Shown piece by piece: positions 23,054 through 36,536 of a stretch of 64,000 nucleotides of DNA (its first letter is position 1; each line of letters starts with the position of its first letter). The DNA is from Ursus arctos. Lineage: Eukaryota > Chordata > Mammalia > Carnivora > Ursidae. Position numbers and translations under genes: made by a program. The stretch is from contig NW_026622874.1 in NCBI RefSeq assembly GCF_023065955.2, forward strand, positions 27,844,772 to 27,908,771, read 5' to 3'. Under the pieces are notes generated by a model. That model did no database searches, was not told the DNA's origin, and saw only the letters and a program-made list of their open reading frames with translations.

Positions 23054-23272
23054 TTCTTTCTTTCTTTTTTTTTTTTTTTTTTTGATTTTTGATTTATTTA
23101 TTTGACAGAGAAAGAGACAGCCAGCGAGAAAGGGAACACAGGCAGGGGGAGTGGGAGAGGAGGAAGCAGGCTCCCAGCAGAGGAGCCTGACGTGGGGCTC
23201 GATCCCAGGACTCTGGGATCATGCCCTGAGCTGAAGGCAGATGTTTAATGACTGAGCCACCCAGGCGCCCCA
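23054..23272 (-). mobile_element. Carnivore SINE with long poly(T) tail
   Basis: A reverse-strand copy ends GACTGAGCCACCCAGGCGCC and begins with (TTTC)n plus about 18 T. It is flanked by TAATTTTCT at 23045-23053 and 23273-23281. The body matches the 16.6-kb and 28.4-kb copies. Confidence 0.9.
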
Positions 23273-23283
23273 TAATTTTCTAG

Positions 23284-23325
23284 AATGTGTGTGTGTGTTG
23301 TGTGTGTGTGCATATGTGTGAATAT
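23284..23325. repeat. (GT)n imperfect repeat
   Basis: TGTGTGTGTGTTGTGTGTGTG with one interruption, then CATATGTGTG. Confidence 0.8.
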
Positions 23326-24270
23326 ATGTTTTCAACCTTTTGTCCATCAATAATTTATTTTTGCATATGTTGTCGGATGGGGATCTAACTTTCTTCCCTA
23401 TCATTAGCAAATCATCCCCATGTTCTTTGTTGAATAGTTCTGAATGTCTTTTGCTGTGGAATATCTTTTTATCCTGATTTGAAAGTTATCTTTATTATAG
23501 ACAAAATTCTTTTGTTTACCTGTGTCTGTTTTGGGTTTTCTCATCTGCTTTCCTGAACTATGTTTCTCAATCCTAATTACTGTGACTTCATATTTCGTTT
23601 TTCTATCCATTGGGGCAAATCATAGAAGAAATAGATAGAAATATACATTGATTCTCCAAATATTGATTGCTTGTCCTCTATGTGCTGGGCTTTGTTGTAA
23701 GTCCTTGAGTGAACCCAACAACCTTACTGAATGTCAATGTAATTGTTAATAGTTTTAAAAATTAATTCTCTTTTGAGTCTTCAATACTTTCTTGGCTTTC
23801 TTTGTAGCATTTTCTCTTCTAAGTGAACTTAAAAATTGTTTAAGTAAATAAAAATTGTTATGTTCCATAAATAGTCCTCTAAATTTGATTGGGATTGCAT
23901 TAATTTATAGAGTAAATTGATTGCATTAATTTACAGAATAAAGTTAATGAGCAAATTAGGCAAAATAACTGCTTACCATTTTGGGTCTTCCTGTGCAAGA
24001 GGTTATACCTTCCCTTTATGTGCCCTGCTTTCCTTTTTTTTTTTTTTTAATGAGGATAATCAATTCATTAATATCTCAAAAGATTTCTGAGATTAAAGAA
24101 ATCTTCTAGATAATTCCTAGCACATTAGAAGAACATAATATATATTAGTTACTATTATTGTCATTATTATTGTTATCATTATTGCCTGACTCAATTCTTT
24201 AAGGTCTTCTTTATGTCTTTATAGTTTTATAGCTTTACTCCTGGTATTTTATTAGGTTTGGTTGTTATTT

Positions 24271-25375
24271 TATTTCCATTGTATGCTCTCGTTGTTTATT
24301 GCTAACATATAAAAAGCGTAAATTGAAATGTACATGAATTCTCCAGATATTTATAGAGTGCCCTTTATGGGTTTTTCCCAGTCCTTTCTCCAGTCTAGCT
24401 TTGATGCCATTGGAGGTACCAGGTGTGGGGAAACAGGGCCCAGTTTCAGAAGTTACCATGTGAGCTTCTCTCAAGATGGACATGTTATCACTCCAAAATC
24501 AAACATAAATACATTTTCAATGCTCAGTTGTTCGTATTAATAGTCCCTCCGACCAGGTTGAATACATTGGAGAATTGGCTATGTTGTACATGGAAGTAAT
24601 AATTGCCATCAGAAACTCTGAATACTGACTTATACAAAATACAGATCTGACCATCTACTTGGCAAATAGCCATTTTATCTAAAGGTTAGGAAGCAAGTTT
24701 GTTTTGAGACATCAGGGATAACTCAGGATGCCCAACAAGAGGATATGGCTTGGTGGATTCCAGCCATTCCTATGATTCTAAGAGAGGAAGTGGCTAAGGG
24801 TTACCCCATCTACCAGAATGTTTAGATCCGATACTTCCAAACAGAAGGTAGTGTATAGCCTCTCACTATGCTATGCTCGTTAGAATAGAGTGGCTGAATC
24901 TGCTATGAGTCTAAAAGAATATCATCTCTCCCTCGAACCCACTACCCAGGAGATTTATCGGTGCACTGGGCAACGGAGTCACATCATTAATATCAAAGGA
25001 AGATTATGATGGCCTCTGTGGTATTTAGATTTTTTTTTTTTAAACTCCCCAAGCAAAGGTCTCCACATGTAGATATTTTGTTGGCTGTGTCCAGGTCTAG
25101 GAAGCAGTCACACAACTCCAAGTTTATTTATGTATTTGCAGTCTTTGAAATGTTAGTGGAGCCCACTCAGTTTATACTCAGATCATTTAAAAGTGAATGT
25201 TGCTGTTCTGAACATTGTTGAGCTTTCTCTTATCTCTCTTCATTCTTACTAACATGGTATCCCCTCAAGTATCACTGGCCTGATTCCACTGTGTCAAATG
25301 TATGCAGCAGAGAAAGGGGATACACCAGCAGCTGGAGGAGCTGAGCGGAAGGAAGGAGACTAAAACATATTAATC
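24271..25375. other. No gene or clear repeat recognised
   Basis: AT-rich single-copy sequence. Open frames here are short and without similarity. Confidence 0.5.
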
Positions 25376-25379
25376 CCAT

Positions 25380-25530
25380 TTTAAGTAACAGGCACTGTGT
25401 TAAATGCTTTCAGATACAATACTGCATTTAATCCTCAGGGCAATCTTGCAAGGAGAGCATTGTTATGATTATTTTCACACAAAGAAACTGAGGCTTAGAG
25501 AAATTAAGATCTGAACCAGGGTCTCTTGAA
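25380..25530 (+). repeat. MIR SINE fragment
   Basis: AGGCACTGTGTTAAATGC, CATTTAATCCTCAGGGCAAT, AAAGAAACTGAGGCTTAGAG and CTGAACCAGGGTCTC occur in MIR order. Confidence 0.65.
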
Positions 25531-25559
25531 CTCCAAAACCCATGGGTCAGAAGGGTCGG

Positions 25560-27870
25560 TTCATTCCGAACTCCAGCTAGAACTACGTAGGATCTTAGGC
25601 CAGGTCTCCAGGAATCCCTGAGACTAGACTTGTGTAATATTGAGGTCAAAGAGGAGTCTAAAAGAGTTGGACCTATCCACTTAGCCCTGGGTTTCTTTAC
25701 TGGGAGAGTGATCTGTCAAGCTCTCCCCTGATGGGCAAGTCAAAATTCTTTCCAACAGAATGAAGACTTGTCGTCAGCATGGGAATGTGGCTATGTTGTT
25801 CTTTCAGCTCCAAAGTCGGCTTCTTGGAACCAAGTCACAGACTTGTAGGAGTTTCCATCCACAATTTTGCTTAGTCTGTTAAGATCAGATGAACAGGGCT
25901 GAGGAAGCTGTAGGCAGACAGAATTAGTGGCAATTCTTTCCCACAATACTGCACTCCATTCTTCTAACATACCTCAAGTGCATGCCCTCGGCCAAAACAG
26001 ATCTGGCAAGAGGGAGATTAACAATGATGACAAAAATAGTCCCTGACTTGATAAAACAAATATCAACTGGGTCAGGGGACAAGAACTGCCCATAACCAAC
26101 CTTGGGATCTAATATGTTCTTCATGAGGGCACGATTGCACCATCTTAAGTATTTCACCTCATGCTAACTCTGAAGTTAGACCTTATACCACTGCCCTTGA
26201 ACTTAGTCAATATTTGCAGACTGCAGGGGGAAAAAAGAGTATACAGATCAGCAAGAGGGGTAAATGTAAGATATTCGGGAATAACTTTTTTGGTTTTCTG
26301 TCGGCTCATAATTCCCTATTTGTTGATCTTTCAGAACTGACCCTCGGAGACTAGGTTACTCAGGCGGATGTTTTTCACGTTGTTGTGGGGGGTGGGAGGA
26401 GAAGGATGTGGCGCTAAATTTTCATTGAATAAAATGTGGCTTTGTCTGAGTCTGGTCTCCCTAATTTCCTCTCAAGATAAAGATGAGCTCATTTGCACCT
26501 ATCCGCCTTTAGATCAGTAAACACTCTGCATGGGTCAAATTCCAGCCCCAGACCTGAGGCTCCGGCACTTCGGGAGCCCATTGATTTTCCCTTTCCTGAG
26601 GCTTCAGGGTGAGAGGTCAGGGCAGGTGGGGGTGCCAGTGGCCTGGATTTCCTCTGCCTCCCACCTTCGCCACTGTACGTGCTCTGCGCCAGGCTCCAGT
26701 TCCCAGAACTGTGAGCGGTCAATCCCAATACGTCCAGCGCCCGTTTCCATACCCGAGTGTACCTTCTTCCCCATGCCCTTCTGTGCCCCCATTCTGCCCT
26801 CTACCCAGACTTCGGCATGGGTTTTGTGTCATCTGTCTCACAAGTTAATTTCTTTGTTTTTCTGCTCTCTCACCCCGAACTCTGGTCTCTCTAAAGTTCC
26901 CCTGCCTCCTTCCCCACTTCTTCCTTACCTGTGGTAGGGAACTGGGAACCCATTGTCACACTGACCCAAGCAAAACACAGCATATCCCTTCTGCACATTT
27001 GCTGCCCTCCCTCCCACCTCTCACATGCGCCCCCATATCCTGCTTGGAGCATACTCATTGAGGAAAAGTTACCTCGCTCACTCCTCTTTGTGTACCCTGC
27101 TGGCTTCCCTTACCAGATGCCCCACGAGAGTTGATTTGGGCAAACTGGCAAGAGAAAAGAAAAAAGAATCAAGCGCCAATGGTGGGTTTAAAGTATCAGT
27201 GACCACCCTGTGGGGGCGGCCATGTCTCCCACACGTCACGGTCAACGATAATTCTTCCCACCTGACCGCCTCTCCCTCCTACCATTTCTTGAGCACGCTG
27301 TATACCAAGCACTTCGCATAGCACAGCTCATTTACTCCTTCGTTTGAGAGGCCGGTGTTATTTTTAGAAAAGATCTTTATTGTATAAAGTGAAGATTCAA
27401 AACCACTAAAACCCGAAGTCATGGCCTCAGCTTCAGCGGTAGGTATGTCTGGCTCTGTGCCTCCACCTTCTTCCGGAGTCGCTGGCGGCCGAGGTGAGCT
27501 GGTCGGTGCAGACCGCCCACGGGGGAACACAAACCAGACCAGGGGATCCACTGATGCAGGGCAGGCCCTCGTTTCCTCTGTGCGGCGAAGGGGGGCACTT
27601 TCCCTCTGTGCTCTCGTGTCTATATATCTATGCCTCTTACAAACCAAAGTTGTGCTTGCTGAAAAAAAAAAAAAATCAAATGTATACATTTATTCAGAAA
27701 TGTATAAAGTAAATGTGAAAACTCCCTCTCACCTCAATGCCTTTTGCCTCCTTCCACTCCCCAGGGGTAGCATTTACTCTGAAGGTGTGTGTTCTCACAG
27801 ATAGTGTGTTTGTGTGCCCATGCATAGGGATCTAGATAAAGGTGTATCAACCTCAGGGGAAAAAATGAAA
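25560..27870. other. Single-copy sequence, no gene recognised
   Basis: Contains CT-rich frames (26,530-26,937 plus) and a modestly GC-rich piece near 27,420-27,600. A 127-codon frame starting MASASAVGMSGS (27,421-27,804) has no splice context or recognisable domain, and ends in low-complexity lysine codons from a poly(A) run. Confidence 0.5.
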
Positions 27871-27879
27871 GCAGAGTCA

Positions 27880-28300
27880 AGTTATGTAAGCATATTGCTA
27901 TATTTACTTGAAAAGATTGACAGCATACTATGGGTAACTTTCCGTTTTACTACATAGCTGTAGCTCCATCTCCAACTTTTATTGGATACATAACATTCCA
28001 TAGGCCATGGAATTAAAACACAAATCTTATGACTAAAAAGCACAAATAAAACTTTTTAAAAAGCTCAGATAAGATTTTTTTTGCATGACTGTGGTAATAT
28101 AAGAGCGAAACTTCTTTTTGAGGTCATTTGTACCCAAGTTAAATAGACCTTAAAGAGGCATTTTATTTTAACGTATTTGAACAATTCACCTAGTGATGGA
28201 TGTTTAGTTTGTCTACAATTTTCCCTTGTACTATTTTCCTGCAATGAATATCCCTAAGCATGCCACATAAAATTTAGATACAGTAACTAAAGTCTTTCCA
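27880..28300 (-). repeat. Possible old L1 fragment in antisense
   Basis: TTATTGGATACATAACATTCC, GATGGATGTTTAGTTTGTC and TGCAATGAATATCCCTAAGC resemble the reverse of the L1 ORF2 3' region. Divergence is high. Confidence 0.4.
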
Positions 28301-28405
28301 TCTGTGACGCTTCCTTGTTCAGTCCAGGGCAAGCACGGCTTTTAGAAGGGATTCATGGAGCAAACGCAAAGAATTAAGAATCAAGGTTTTGACTTTAGAA
28401 TTTCT

Positions 28406-28604
28406 TTTTTTTTTTTAAAGATTTTATTTTTTTATTCGACAGGATAGAGACAGCCAGCGAGAGAGGCAACACAAGCAGGGGGAGTGGGAGAGGAAGAAGC
28501 AGGCTCATAGCAGAGGAGCCTGATGTGGGGCTCGATCCCAGAACGCCAGGATCACGCCCTGAGCCGAAGGCAGACGCTTAACCATTGTGCCATCCAGGCG
28601 CCCC
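28406..28604 (-). mobile_element. Carnivore SINE with perfect target duplication
   Basis: A reverse-strand copy is flanked by the identical 16-bp TGACTTTAGAATTTCT at 28390-28405 and 28605-28620. It ends ...GTGCCATCCAGGCGCCCC. The body carries GCAGGGGGAGTGGGAGAGG. Confidence 0.95.
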
Positions 28605-28734
28605 TGACTTTAGAATTTCTAAATAGGGTCTTAACATTTAGTATTGAGATAATAGTCTTGAAAGTCAAGGTTTTTAATTTGCCAGAGCCAGGCTTTTTTT
28701 TTTTTTTTTTCCTTTTGATAAGAAAGACTGTTTT

Positions 28735-29144
28735 ATGTTCTTTGCAGCATTATTTACAGTAGCCAAGATAGGGAAATAACCTAAGGGGCCATCTATGGAT
28801 GAATGGCTGAAGAAAATGTGATGTATGTGTATATATATAATATGGAGTATTATTCAACCATAAAAAAGAAGGAAATCTTGCCATTTGTGTCAACATGAAT
28901 GGATCTTGAGGGTATTATGCTAAGTGAATGAAATAAGTCAGATAGAGAAAGACAAATACTGTATGACCTCATTTATGCATGGAATCTAAAAAACAAACCA
29001 ACCAACCAAGCTTATAGATACAGAGAACAGACTGGTGGTTGTCAGAGGTCGGGGGGTGGAGGATGGGAGAAATGGGTGAAGGAGGTCAAGGGGGTCAAAG
29101 AGGACAAACTTTCAGTTATAAAATAAACCAGTCATGGAGATATC

Positions 29145-29150
<6 letters not shown>
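28735..29150 (+). repeat. L1 3'-end fragment (plus strand)
   Basis: The segment runs through CAGCATTATTTACAGTAGCC, GATGAATGGCTGAAG, AATATGGAGTATTATTCAAC and GTATGACCTCATTTATGC to a GGTCGGGGGGTGGAGG 3'UTR-like part. This is the order of the L1 ORF2 C-terminus and 3'UTR. It is older than the 19.4-kb copy. Confidence 0.65.

Positions 29151-29198
<48 letters not shown>
29149..29198. repeat. (CA)n microsatellite
   Basis: About 24 uninterrupted CA units directly 3' of the L1 fragment. Confidence 0.97.
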
Positions 29199-29201
<3 letters not shown>

Positions 29202-29279
29202 ATTGCTGTTTCATTACATATTAGATGAAGGGGAGGGAGTGAAGTGGAATAAATTCTGAAATTTTCCTGAAAACTAATT

Positions 29280-32200
29280 TTGACAAGGTAAGAGGAAATA
29301 ATGTATGTTTAAATGCTAAAAGGAAAGAGTCTTTAGTTTCAAAAGTAAAGCACCAAAGGAATCAAGGCAAAAAACTTAATCCACAAAGAATAACAGAGCA
29401 ATAACAAACGAGGAGCCAATTTTACTTACTCTCATTGGCTGGAAGTTTTCCTGGACTAAGGGACAAAATGGCCAAGAGATTAGTCAGACCCTGTCCTTAC
29501 AAAGGCACCCTGCCCCTTGTGTCCTGGGCTGAGCCTGAGTCTTGGGTAGAGGTGACAGAACAGCCTAGGATATCTGAGGTATAGAAGAAGGAATTTGTAT
29601 CTATATTCTACCTGGCACCTTGACTCTAGAAGGCATTAGAACTCTCCGGGGCCAACATGGTGTGGGTATGGTATGGGACAGACATTATGAGTACCAGCCT
29701 CAGAGTGGCTTGAGAAAAGAGTCAAATATTCCCTTGTCCAGACCACTGGACATAGGATGGCACAGAATGAGCCAGCAAGGGCCAGAGAATGCCTCAGAGG
29801 AAAGTGGTGTGACCTCTGCATGTCAGAAGCCCAATGCAGTGATGACCACTTTAGCAAAGCATGGCGCCTTGATAACAACTCAGAATCCAATGCTTCATGC
29901 CTCTCTGCTCAAAGACTAGAGAGGACCTCAGCCAAGAACAAGAAGCCTCCTTGCTAGCCCAGGAACATAGATGCCCATCCTAAGGCAAAGGGCAGAAAGG
30001 GTTAAAATCTAGTCTGAGACGGTTGAGCGTGCTTGAAGCCTGAAAAGGTTTCTCCCATCAGACAGAATAAGAGCTTGATATGAGAGTTTAACTTGAGTTG
30101 TAAAAAAAAGGAAAAAATCACACATTTCAATGTAACCAAATATGTGCCTTTGTAATTCCTGCTTGTTCATGTGTGCAAATATTCTAAAAAGTTGATTGCT
30201 AGATGTGGGGTTGGTGAGGCAAAGACACGCACATTTTTAAAAATTATGGATAATGCCAAGTTCCTCTCCAGTGCCCTGTTGCTTATAATGGCAGCTCTTG
30301 TAAGCTTCACCAAATTGCCTGGTGTCCGAGCTGCCCAACTCATTTCTTTAAAGTCTGGTGTTTTATTCTTTTCTCTTAGAATATAAACAAATAGATTTTT
30401 ATTTTAAATTGATATTCTGGAAAATGAAAATGTCAGGATTCCTTTTATGTAGATTGAATAGCTTATTTTTAATTAGCGTTAGTTTTCTGGATTTCTTTTC
30501 TTCTTTTTCTACTTCTTTTTGAAATCGTTGAGAGAAATCCTTAGAGCTCTTCTATATGAATCTGGCTTTTTCCAAAGACTTGGAATTTCAAAAAGACATG
30601 TTAAAATGAGATATGACCTCTGAACTAGGCAACCTGGCAAACTAAAATGGCCGACGGGGCAAAGGCTACTTGGCCCTTGTTAGAGAAAAAATTAGGAGAC
30701 ACTAGCATATGGTAGTTGGGTTAGCTGACAGTGCCGACAAGAAATATTTGTTTCCATTGTCATTAGGAGGTAAGAAAGATAAAACATCAAGAAACTTATT
30801 CCTGCTTTTCACCAAGAAGTAAGTCCAGATCTTCCTGCATTCCAGTTTATTACAAATAATGAAAGCTGCTTGTTGGTAGTATGGCATTTTTTCTTTTTTA
30901 CTACACTGCTCAACTAACTTTACTTATATTTTTATTTGGCATTTTTGCATTTGTGGTACTAGATGTGTGCTTCGTAAAACAAATTGGGATGAACTGTTTA
31001 TCCAATATGATCTCTTTTTGAATATTTGATATATTTCACCCATAAAACTATAAAGGCCAAGTGCCTTTGGAGGAGGAGAGACTGTTTGTTTTAGTTTTGT
31101 TTTTTGGACAACTTTTACAATTTCTTCCATGGCCTTGGTTCTTTTAATTTTTTTTTCACTTATAGAGTAAAATTTGATACCTTCTTTTTGCTTAGAAATG
31201 CACCCACTTCACCGAGATTTCTCACGTATCTAACCATAGTGTTGATTCTATAAATTCTTGATTATCAATGGAGAAAAGACATATATAATACTCCATTGGT
31301 AATGTATAATTATTCATGAGGTTTTCAGTTGCACACACCCATATCAGGCTTGGGTGCCTAATCATTGACCCTCCTCTGTGCCAGACTTCAAGACTCTTTT
31401 GCTCCACCTTACTGTCAGTTGCTGAGCCGGGATTTAGGGAGAACATTTCCTCTGGTTACTGAAGATTTTCCACTTGTGAGTAATTGGAAATAGGACCATT
31501 GACTTTTGGAATAATTTCCCAACAGGTCAAGGGTAACAACAATGACAAGAAATCCATTGCCCCAATTCTGATGGTCTAGAGCTACTCACACCAAGGAATT
31601 TCCAATACCAGCAAAGCCCGGAGTACTATTTGCACAACCAATGGGGAAAACCCAGTGCTTTCTCCACTGGCACATTTATTTGCAGAGACACAGGCATTTT
31701 TTCCAGGGTGGCTGCCAAACTATCTCCTGAGCCTGTCTAGCTAGCACCTGGACACTCAGCAGGGGGCTTTGCAAAAAATACCCTCCCCTTTGCCAGGGTA
31801 GAGGCAGCCTGAGTGATTCTGTTTCAGGCTGTTGTGGCACCTTAATCTTTCTAAGCTGCTTCTCTCCTATTCTGGGGCCTACCCAAGCATGGCTGGCTGG
31901 AGGTGTGGCCGCAGCAGCTCCAGGCCTGAGGCTGAGGGCAAAGGCCTGGGGAAATGGTCAGTGTGGGAGAGAAGCTTTTAGTGCCTGAAGAACTTCTGCG
32001 TTCTTCAAAATTCGAATGCCCCGAGAAGTTGCAATGGGTCTGGACATAATTCTTCCCTCATGACTTAAAACAACATGGCGAGCTGACAAAAGCCATCAAC
32101 CATGGGAGAAGAAAGGAAACGAATGAATAGTGATTGAGTACAAACCCATGTCTTTCTATGCTCTATGTTGTAAGAATGATCTCTCTTTCTTTTTCCAAGG

Positions 32201-35127
32201 TTTGACAGAACTCACAGACGCTCTTATTTAATTTTCACATTCATCCTTAAAGATCCCTTACTCTACCCAATGAGTCTTGGGTTGTTGTTTAGCAGAAAAT
32301 GGCTTTCTTTAAATGAACGTACGGCAGAATTTACTTGCTATTTACTACTCATATTCATACTTAGAGATCTGCTCCGTCGCACCCGACAAGATCATTGTTA
32401 TTTCAAGCAGAGAACTCTTTTTTTTCCCCAATGAACATTTTATTGTATCTTACTATAAAGATGAATCTCCTTTGGTTAGAAAAGTTCTCAACCTGGTGGC
32501 CCCTGAGATAATATCATATTACCTTAGAGATCTGGGCATAAAAGCCACTGAATTTGATTATCTCTAAAATTTCTTGAGTGCTAATCAGTTTCCTCTACCA
32601 GGAAATTCTCCAAGATCCAAGGGGGAGAAGGGTCCCTCCTTCTGTGAGTCCTTATGAATGGTTTTTGGGGACATTTGGAAGGACTCTATGATCGTGGGCA
32701 GGAAACAAGTCCTGGAGTGGAAGGGAAAGAAACCTGAGAGGCAGAAATGCTTTGACAGACAGAACTGCGTTCAGGCCACGTGTAGCCATGAGTGATACCA
32801 CCCCAAAGACCTGGCTTCATGTTTTCTGGGAGAGGCCTCCAGCCCCTCATCACTCATATTCAGGTGACCTTGGACCTCATATGAAAATGTAAAATGTATT
32901 CCAGTGCACCATGTATCTTTTTATGCACATACCCCTGGAAGAGAAACACACCAACTCCATGGTAGCTGGTTAACTTTACTGGATGGCTCATCCCTTTGGA
33001 CAGAGGGAAGCTGGGGAAGCACAGAAGTGCCAAATGCTTGGCCAAGGACAGAGACATTGAAGCAAGAATGGATCGTGAACAGAGAGAAAAGGATCCCAAG
33101 TCACCTTTGGCCAACTTCAGAATTTTACACTTGCCCTGTCCCGCATCTTAAATTGCCTTTCTTATGAGAAGCAAAAATATTTTAATAAACCGTTTTTTTC
33201 CCCACATAGGAATCTGTCAGAGAAAGTCAACAGGGTGGCTACACTGATCCCAAGAATCCATTCACCTTTTTCAGATTCTTCTGGGGGTTACATGTGTCTC
33301 AGGGGTTATGTGTCTTGTCTAGGTTTCCCTGGGTAGTAACGATTTTTAGAAATGAACTGGTTAAAGGAAAGTCTTGTGACACCCAAAGCAGTGCTCTCTT
33401 GATTATTTTCCCTTTAGTGAAAGAAGTTACCCTTCAAGTTTTGACGCCAGTGTCTTGACCCTCCCTCCAAAGCGTTAGATTATTGGCCAAGGGGGTGTAG
33501 CACACTTATTTCTTCAGTGATCTTTCACAATTTTGTTTAGACATCCTACCAACAGGTTTTAAAAGCTGTATTAGTTCTTCTCCTTTTATAGACTTTCCTT
33601 GTATTTCATGCCTTTTAAAATACAGGAGTATTCATAGATTCCAGGAGTTGGCAACACGCGGCAAACATTTGATGTTTTCCTGTGACTTTTATTCAGGGGC
33701 ATCTATTCCTTACCTCAGCATGTGGTAGTAAATGAATTGTGGAAATGGGGTGCTTTTTAGCTGTTAGTCTTTAAGAAAAACTTGTAAATCGTTTATGATG
33801 ATAGATGGTGATAACAATGAATAAAGCCAGCGTTGTCTTTATTATTAGTTTGTAGAGCTTGTACTTCAAGTAGAATATGAGTACTGGCAGACATGGAGGC
33901 ATCTGTGGAACACGGTCTGTGATCAGGGGGTCAGTACATATTGTTCTAGACCAATGCCACTGGATAATTTAGAGTCACAAAAGGAAGGATTTGGTGCTAT
34001 GTTTTTAATAAACCCATCAAAAACCGTTACCACCTGCTGTAACTTCTTAGTGATTTAGTTGCTACTTGGATTATCAGCACATCAGTTTTAAATAAATACA
34101 AGAAGATAGAAGAGTCATTATATGACTTCAAGTGCCTTCTTCCTTCCAAGAGCAGGTGGAAGGAGGGGGAGCTTCTCTTTTTTCTCCAATCAGGGAATAA
34201 ATATTTTGGTGTAGAGACACATAGCATGTGCTCTTTTGCCCAGTTAAACTAGGACTGGAATTTTAATCTGTTCCATTGATAGAAAAATAACTAAGTGGAA
34301 AAACACTGTTATTATTTAATAGTTTTGATATTGCACTGATTCTAAGCACCTTTGTGTAAGCAGGGTCAAAATACAATTTCATCATTTAGGTGAAAGCAAA
34401 AGAAATCTGAGATTAAGAAGATTCAGTCTACAGTAATACGGAAGCCAGAAATGGAGGTGTGGCTGTGAATGATGGATAATAGAGTCAATTTCAGGTAGAT
34501 AAAGGACTTTTGCTAATTCTTCCTGCTCCTGATTCAAGGATAAAGGAAACAGGATTTTAAACCAAAGCGAAAGAGATAAAGGAAATTTTCCAAAGCCATA
34601 GGACCAGTGTTCCTAGTATGAAACATGCTGCCAGTCATGTGTGAAGGAACATTCTAGAAAGATTTTGGAAATTTACGTTAGTACTTAGTTCTGAGCCTAA
34701 CCAGAGTATAAACAATATGAGTTCTCCCTCCCCATATTTCAAGTGATGTATTTGCCATTCTTTGACTTTTGGGAACATCTCTCCTTGTTCTTAGAACCGT
34801 TAGATGTTTGCAATTGTTGAATTAAATTTAGTTCACAACATTGTTTTGAGCCAAAGCTTTTGTCATTTTTAAATTTTGAGGGCTAGATAAAGCTAAATCT
34901 GTGAGAAGAGGTTTCACAGAGAAATCCAGCCAGTTCCTACAACAGTCCGAAATAAAAAAAGATCATTTCTAGGAGTCGCATGCATTCATGTTAGACTTGT
35001 GTAATTAAGCATTTTAATGAAAGCAAAGCTCCGTAATGGATATTAGTCACAACTAGCCTGTTGTCCTAAAAATGGACACAGGTCCAAAAGTTAAATGTCA
35101 CGTGTTTAAACAAAATCAAACGGCACT
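29280..35127. other. Repeat-poor region downstream of PROX1
   Basis: Apart from a possible old antisense L1 piece at about 30,085-30,345, I see no interspersed repeat, coding exon or RNA gene. The absence of carnivore SINEs here contrasts with the block to its left. It may include regulatory sequence, but none can be named without cross-species alignment. Confidence 0.5.
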
Positions 35128-35144
35128 GAGCTTGTAATGTATAT

Positions 35145-35150
35145 TTTATT
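35145..35150 (-). terminator. PROX1: Distal PROX1 polyadenylation signal AATAAA
   Basis: On the minus strand the sequence reads GCAAAATAAAATATAC, giving a canonical AATAAA. About 15-25 nt downstream is ACAAGCTCAGTGCC and then the T-rich TTTGATTTTGTTT, a usual arrangement of cleavage site and downstream element. No later minus-strand AATAAA in the next few hundred bases has equally convincing context. Confidence 0.7.
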
Positions 35151-35178
35151 TTGCACAAGCTTGCATATATACTGCACA

Positions 35179-35186
35179 TACATTCA
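35179..35186 (-). promoter_or_regulatory. PROX1: Candidate miR-181 8-mer site in PROX1 3'UTR
   Basis: The transcript strand reads TGAATGTA, the 8-mer complement of the miR-181 seed. It lies only about 30 nt upstream of the distal poly(A) signal. Published work reports PROX1 regulation by miR-181a in lymphatic endothelium; whether this is the same site was not checked. A chance match of 8 nt in 5.4 kb is not negligible. Confidence 0.45.
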
Positions 35187-36533
35187 GTTTAAGAGAAGAT
35201 GGAAGGCACACAAGGCAATTGGACTACTGTATCCTTTAAGTGGTACAAAGCAAAAGGTAAGTTTGGAGAGTATACAAAAGCTTAAAACACACAAAGTAAA
35301 ACCCCCTACCCACCCACCCCCCAAACAACTTTTTTCTGTTTTAAAATTTAGTAGCTGCCAAACTAAATTTTTGTACTTTTACTTTAAAATCAATTGTCTA
35401 CTGCACCTTTTTATTTTCTTTTTAATATGGACAGGGAGTCTCATTTTTTTTATCATATCAATTAATATTACAGTACATCCTTGGTAATACAAAATTGTAC
35501 ACCTTCATCAAATAAATTAGGATAAATTAAACCAATAAATTATGCAAAGTCTTCAGAACAATAGACAACAACAAAAATCCACAATTGAAATTGCCTCTAG
35601 CTAAAAAAAAAAAAAAAAAAAAATCAAAAATTGACTTTATCAGTTCAGTTATTGTACTATACTCAAATCAAAGGGTCTTTATTACAAAAAAAGAGCTTAA
35701 TAATGCTATTTACAACATATTGCTAAATAATATAAAGGCAGTGTTTTGTCACGGTTTATACTATATACATATGAGAAGTGGCTGGGACAACATTGGGAGA
35801 AGCCATGACCTTTGATTCTTGTAGGTAGCGCTGAGACCAACCCCAAATACGTGTTTTTCTAATTCTAATCTTGAAGTGGTAATTTACAATTTGAAAATGC
35901 TTTTTCCCCCCACGTGGAGGATTAGAATATTTTTAAAACACAGAATGAATACGTCTTCACAAAAGAGGGCCAGTCTGTTTGCCTTTTCTGCTCATGTTTG
36001 TGCATTTTAGAGGTGCCAGATTTGAGAGAGGGCTCAGTGGAAAGACTCAAAGTCCAGACGCATCCAGATCCTGTTATATTCTTAGAAGGATAATTATAAG
36101 AAGATGCAAAGGTTAAATACCGGTTTTGATCCCAGCTCTGAATATGAACATTTTAGCTTTAGTTTTATAGATGGTTTACAACCAACAGATCTACAGAAAA
36201 CAAAACTGCATTTCCTTCAACAGAACATTTAAGTGCAATGCAGTAACCGCTTACTCAGATAAACCAGTTACATTCTTTTAAGGGGAGCTTTTTGAAAACA
36301 ATGCGTCTTGTAATTTGCAAGCACAGAGTTTGTACCAGAAGGAAACATTTGTACTATTCACATCAATGAATATTCTATAATATACATGGCAAAGAGATTT
36401 TGCTCTGTCCTCACATGTACACTGCTTTCAGGGAGTCTGTAAACCACTTTTTCTTTGATGGATTTATGAATGCTTCTGAGGGACATCCTATTTTTAAAGC
36501 CCCCCAAATCTTCAGCTTTATGACTTAGTATTA

Positions 36534-36536
<3 letters not shown>

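Larger units (their letters stand above)
22070..24270 (-). repeat. Old L1 (L1M-like) in antisense, interrupted by SINEs
   Basis: Plus-strand sequence matches the reverse of L1 ORF2 3' regions. Examples are TATTCCATATAAGGATAGC, CAGAGGTAGAATTACTAG, TTAATTTGCACTTCTCTTGC, CATGTCCTTTGACAATTTT and later ATCAATAATTTATTTTTGCA. Two SINEs (22,360-22,574 and 23,054-23,272) sit within it. It is too diverged for coding content. Confidence 0.6.

Noticed and set aside
27421..27804. 127-codon frame starting MASASAVGMSGS
   Set aside because: No recognised family, no splice or promoter context, and the end is encoded by an A run.
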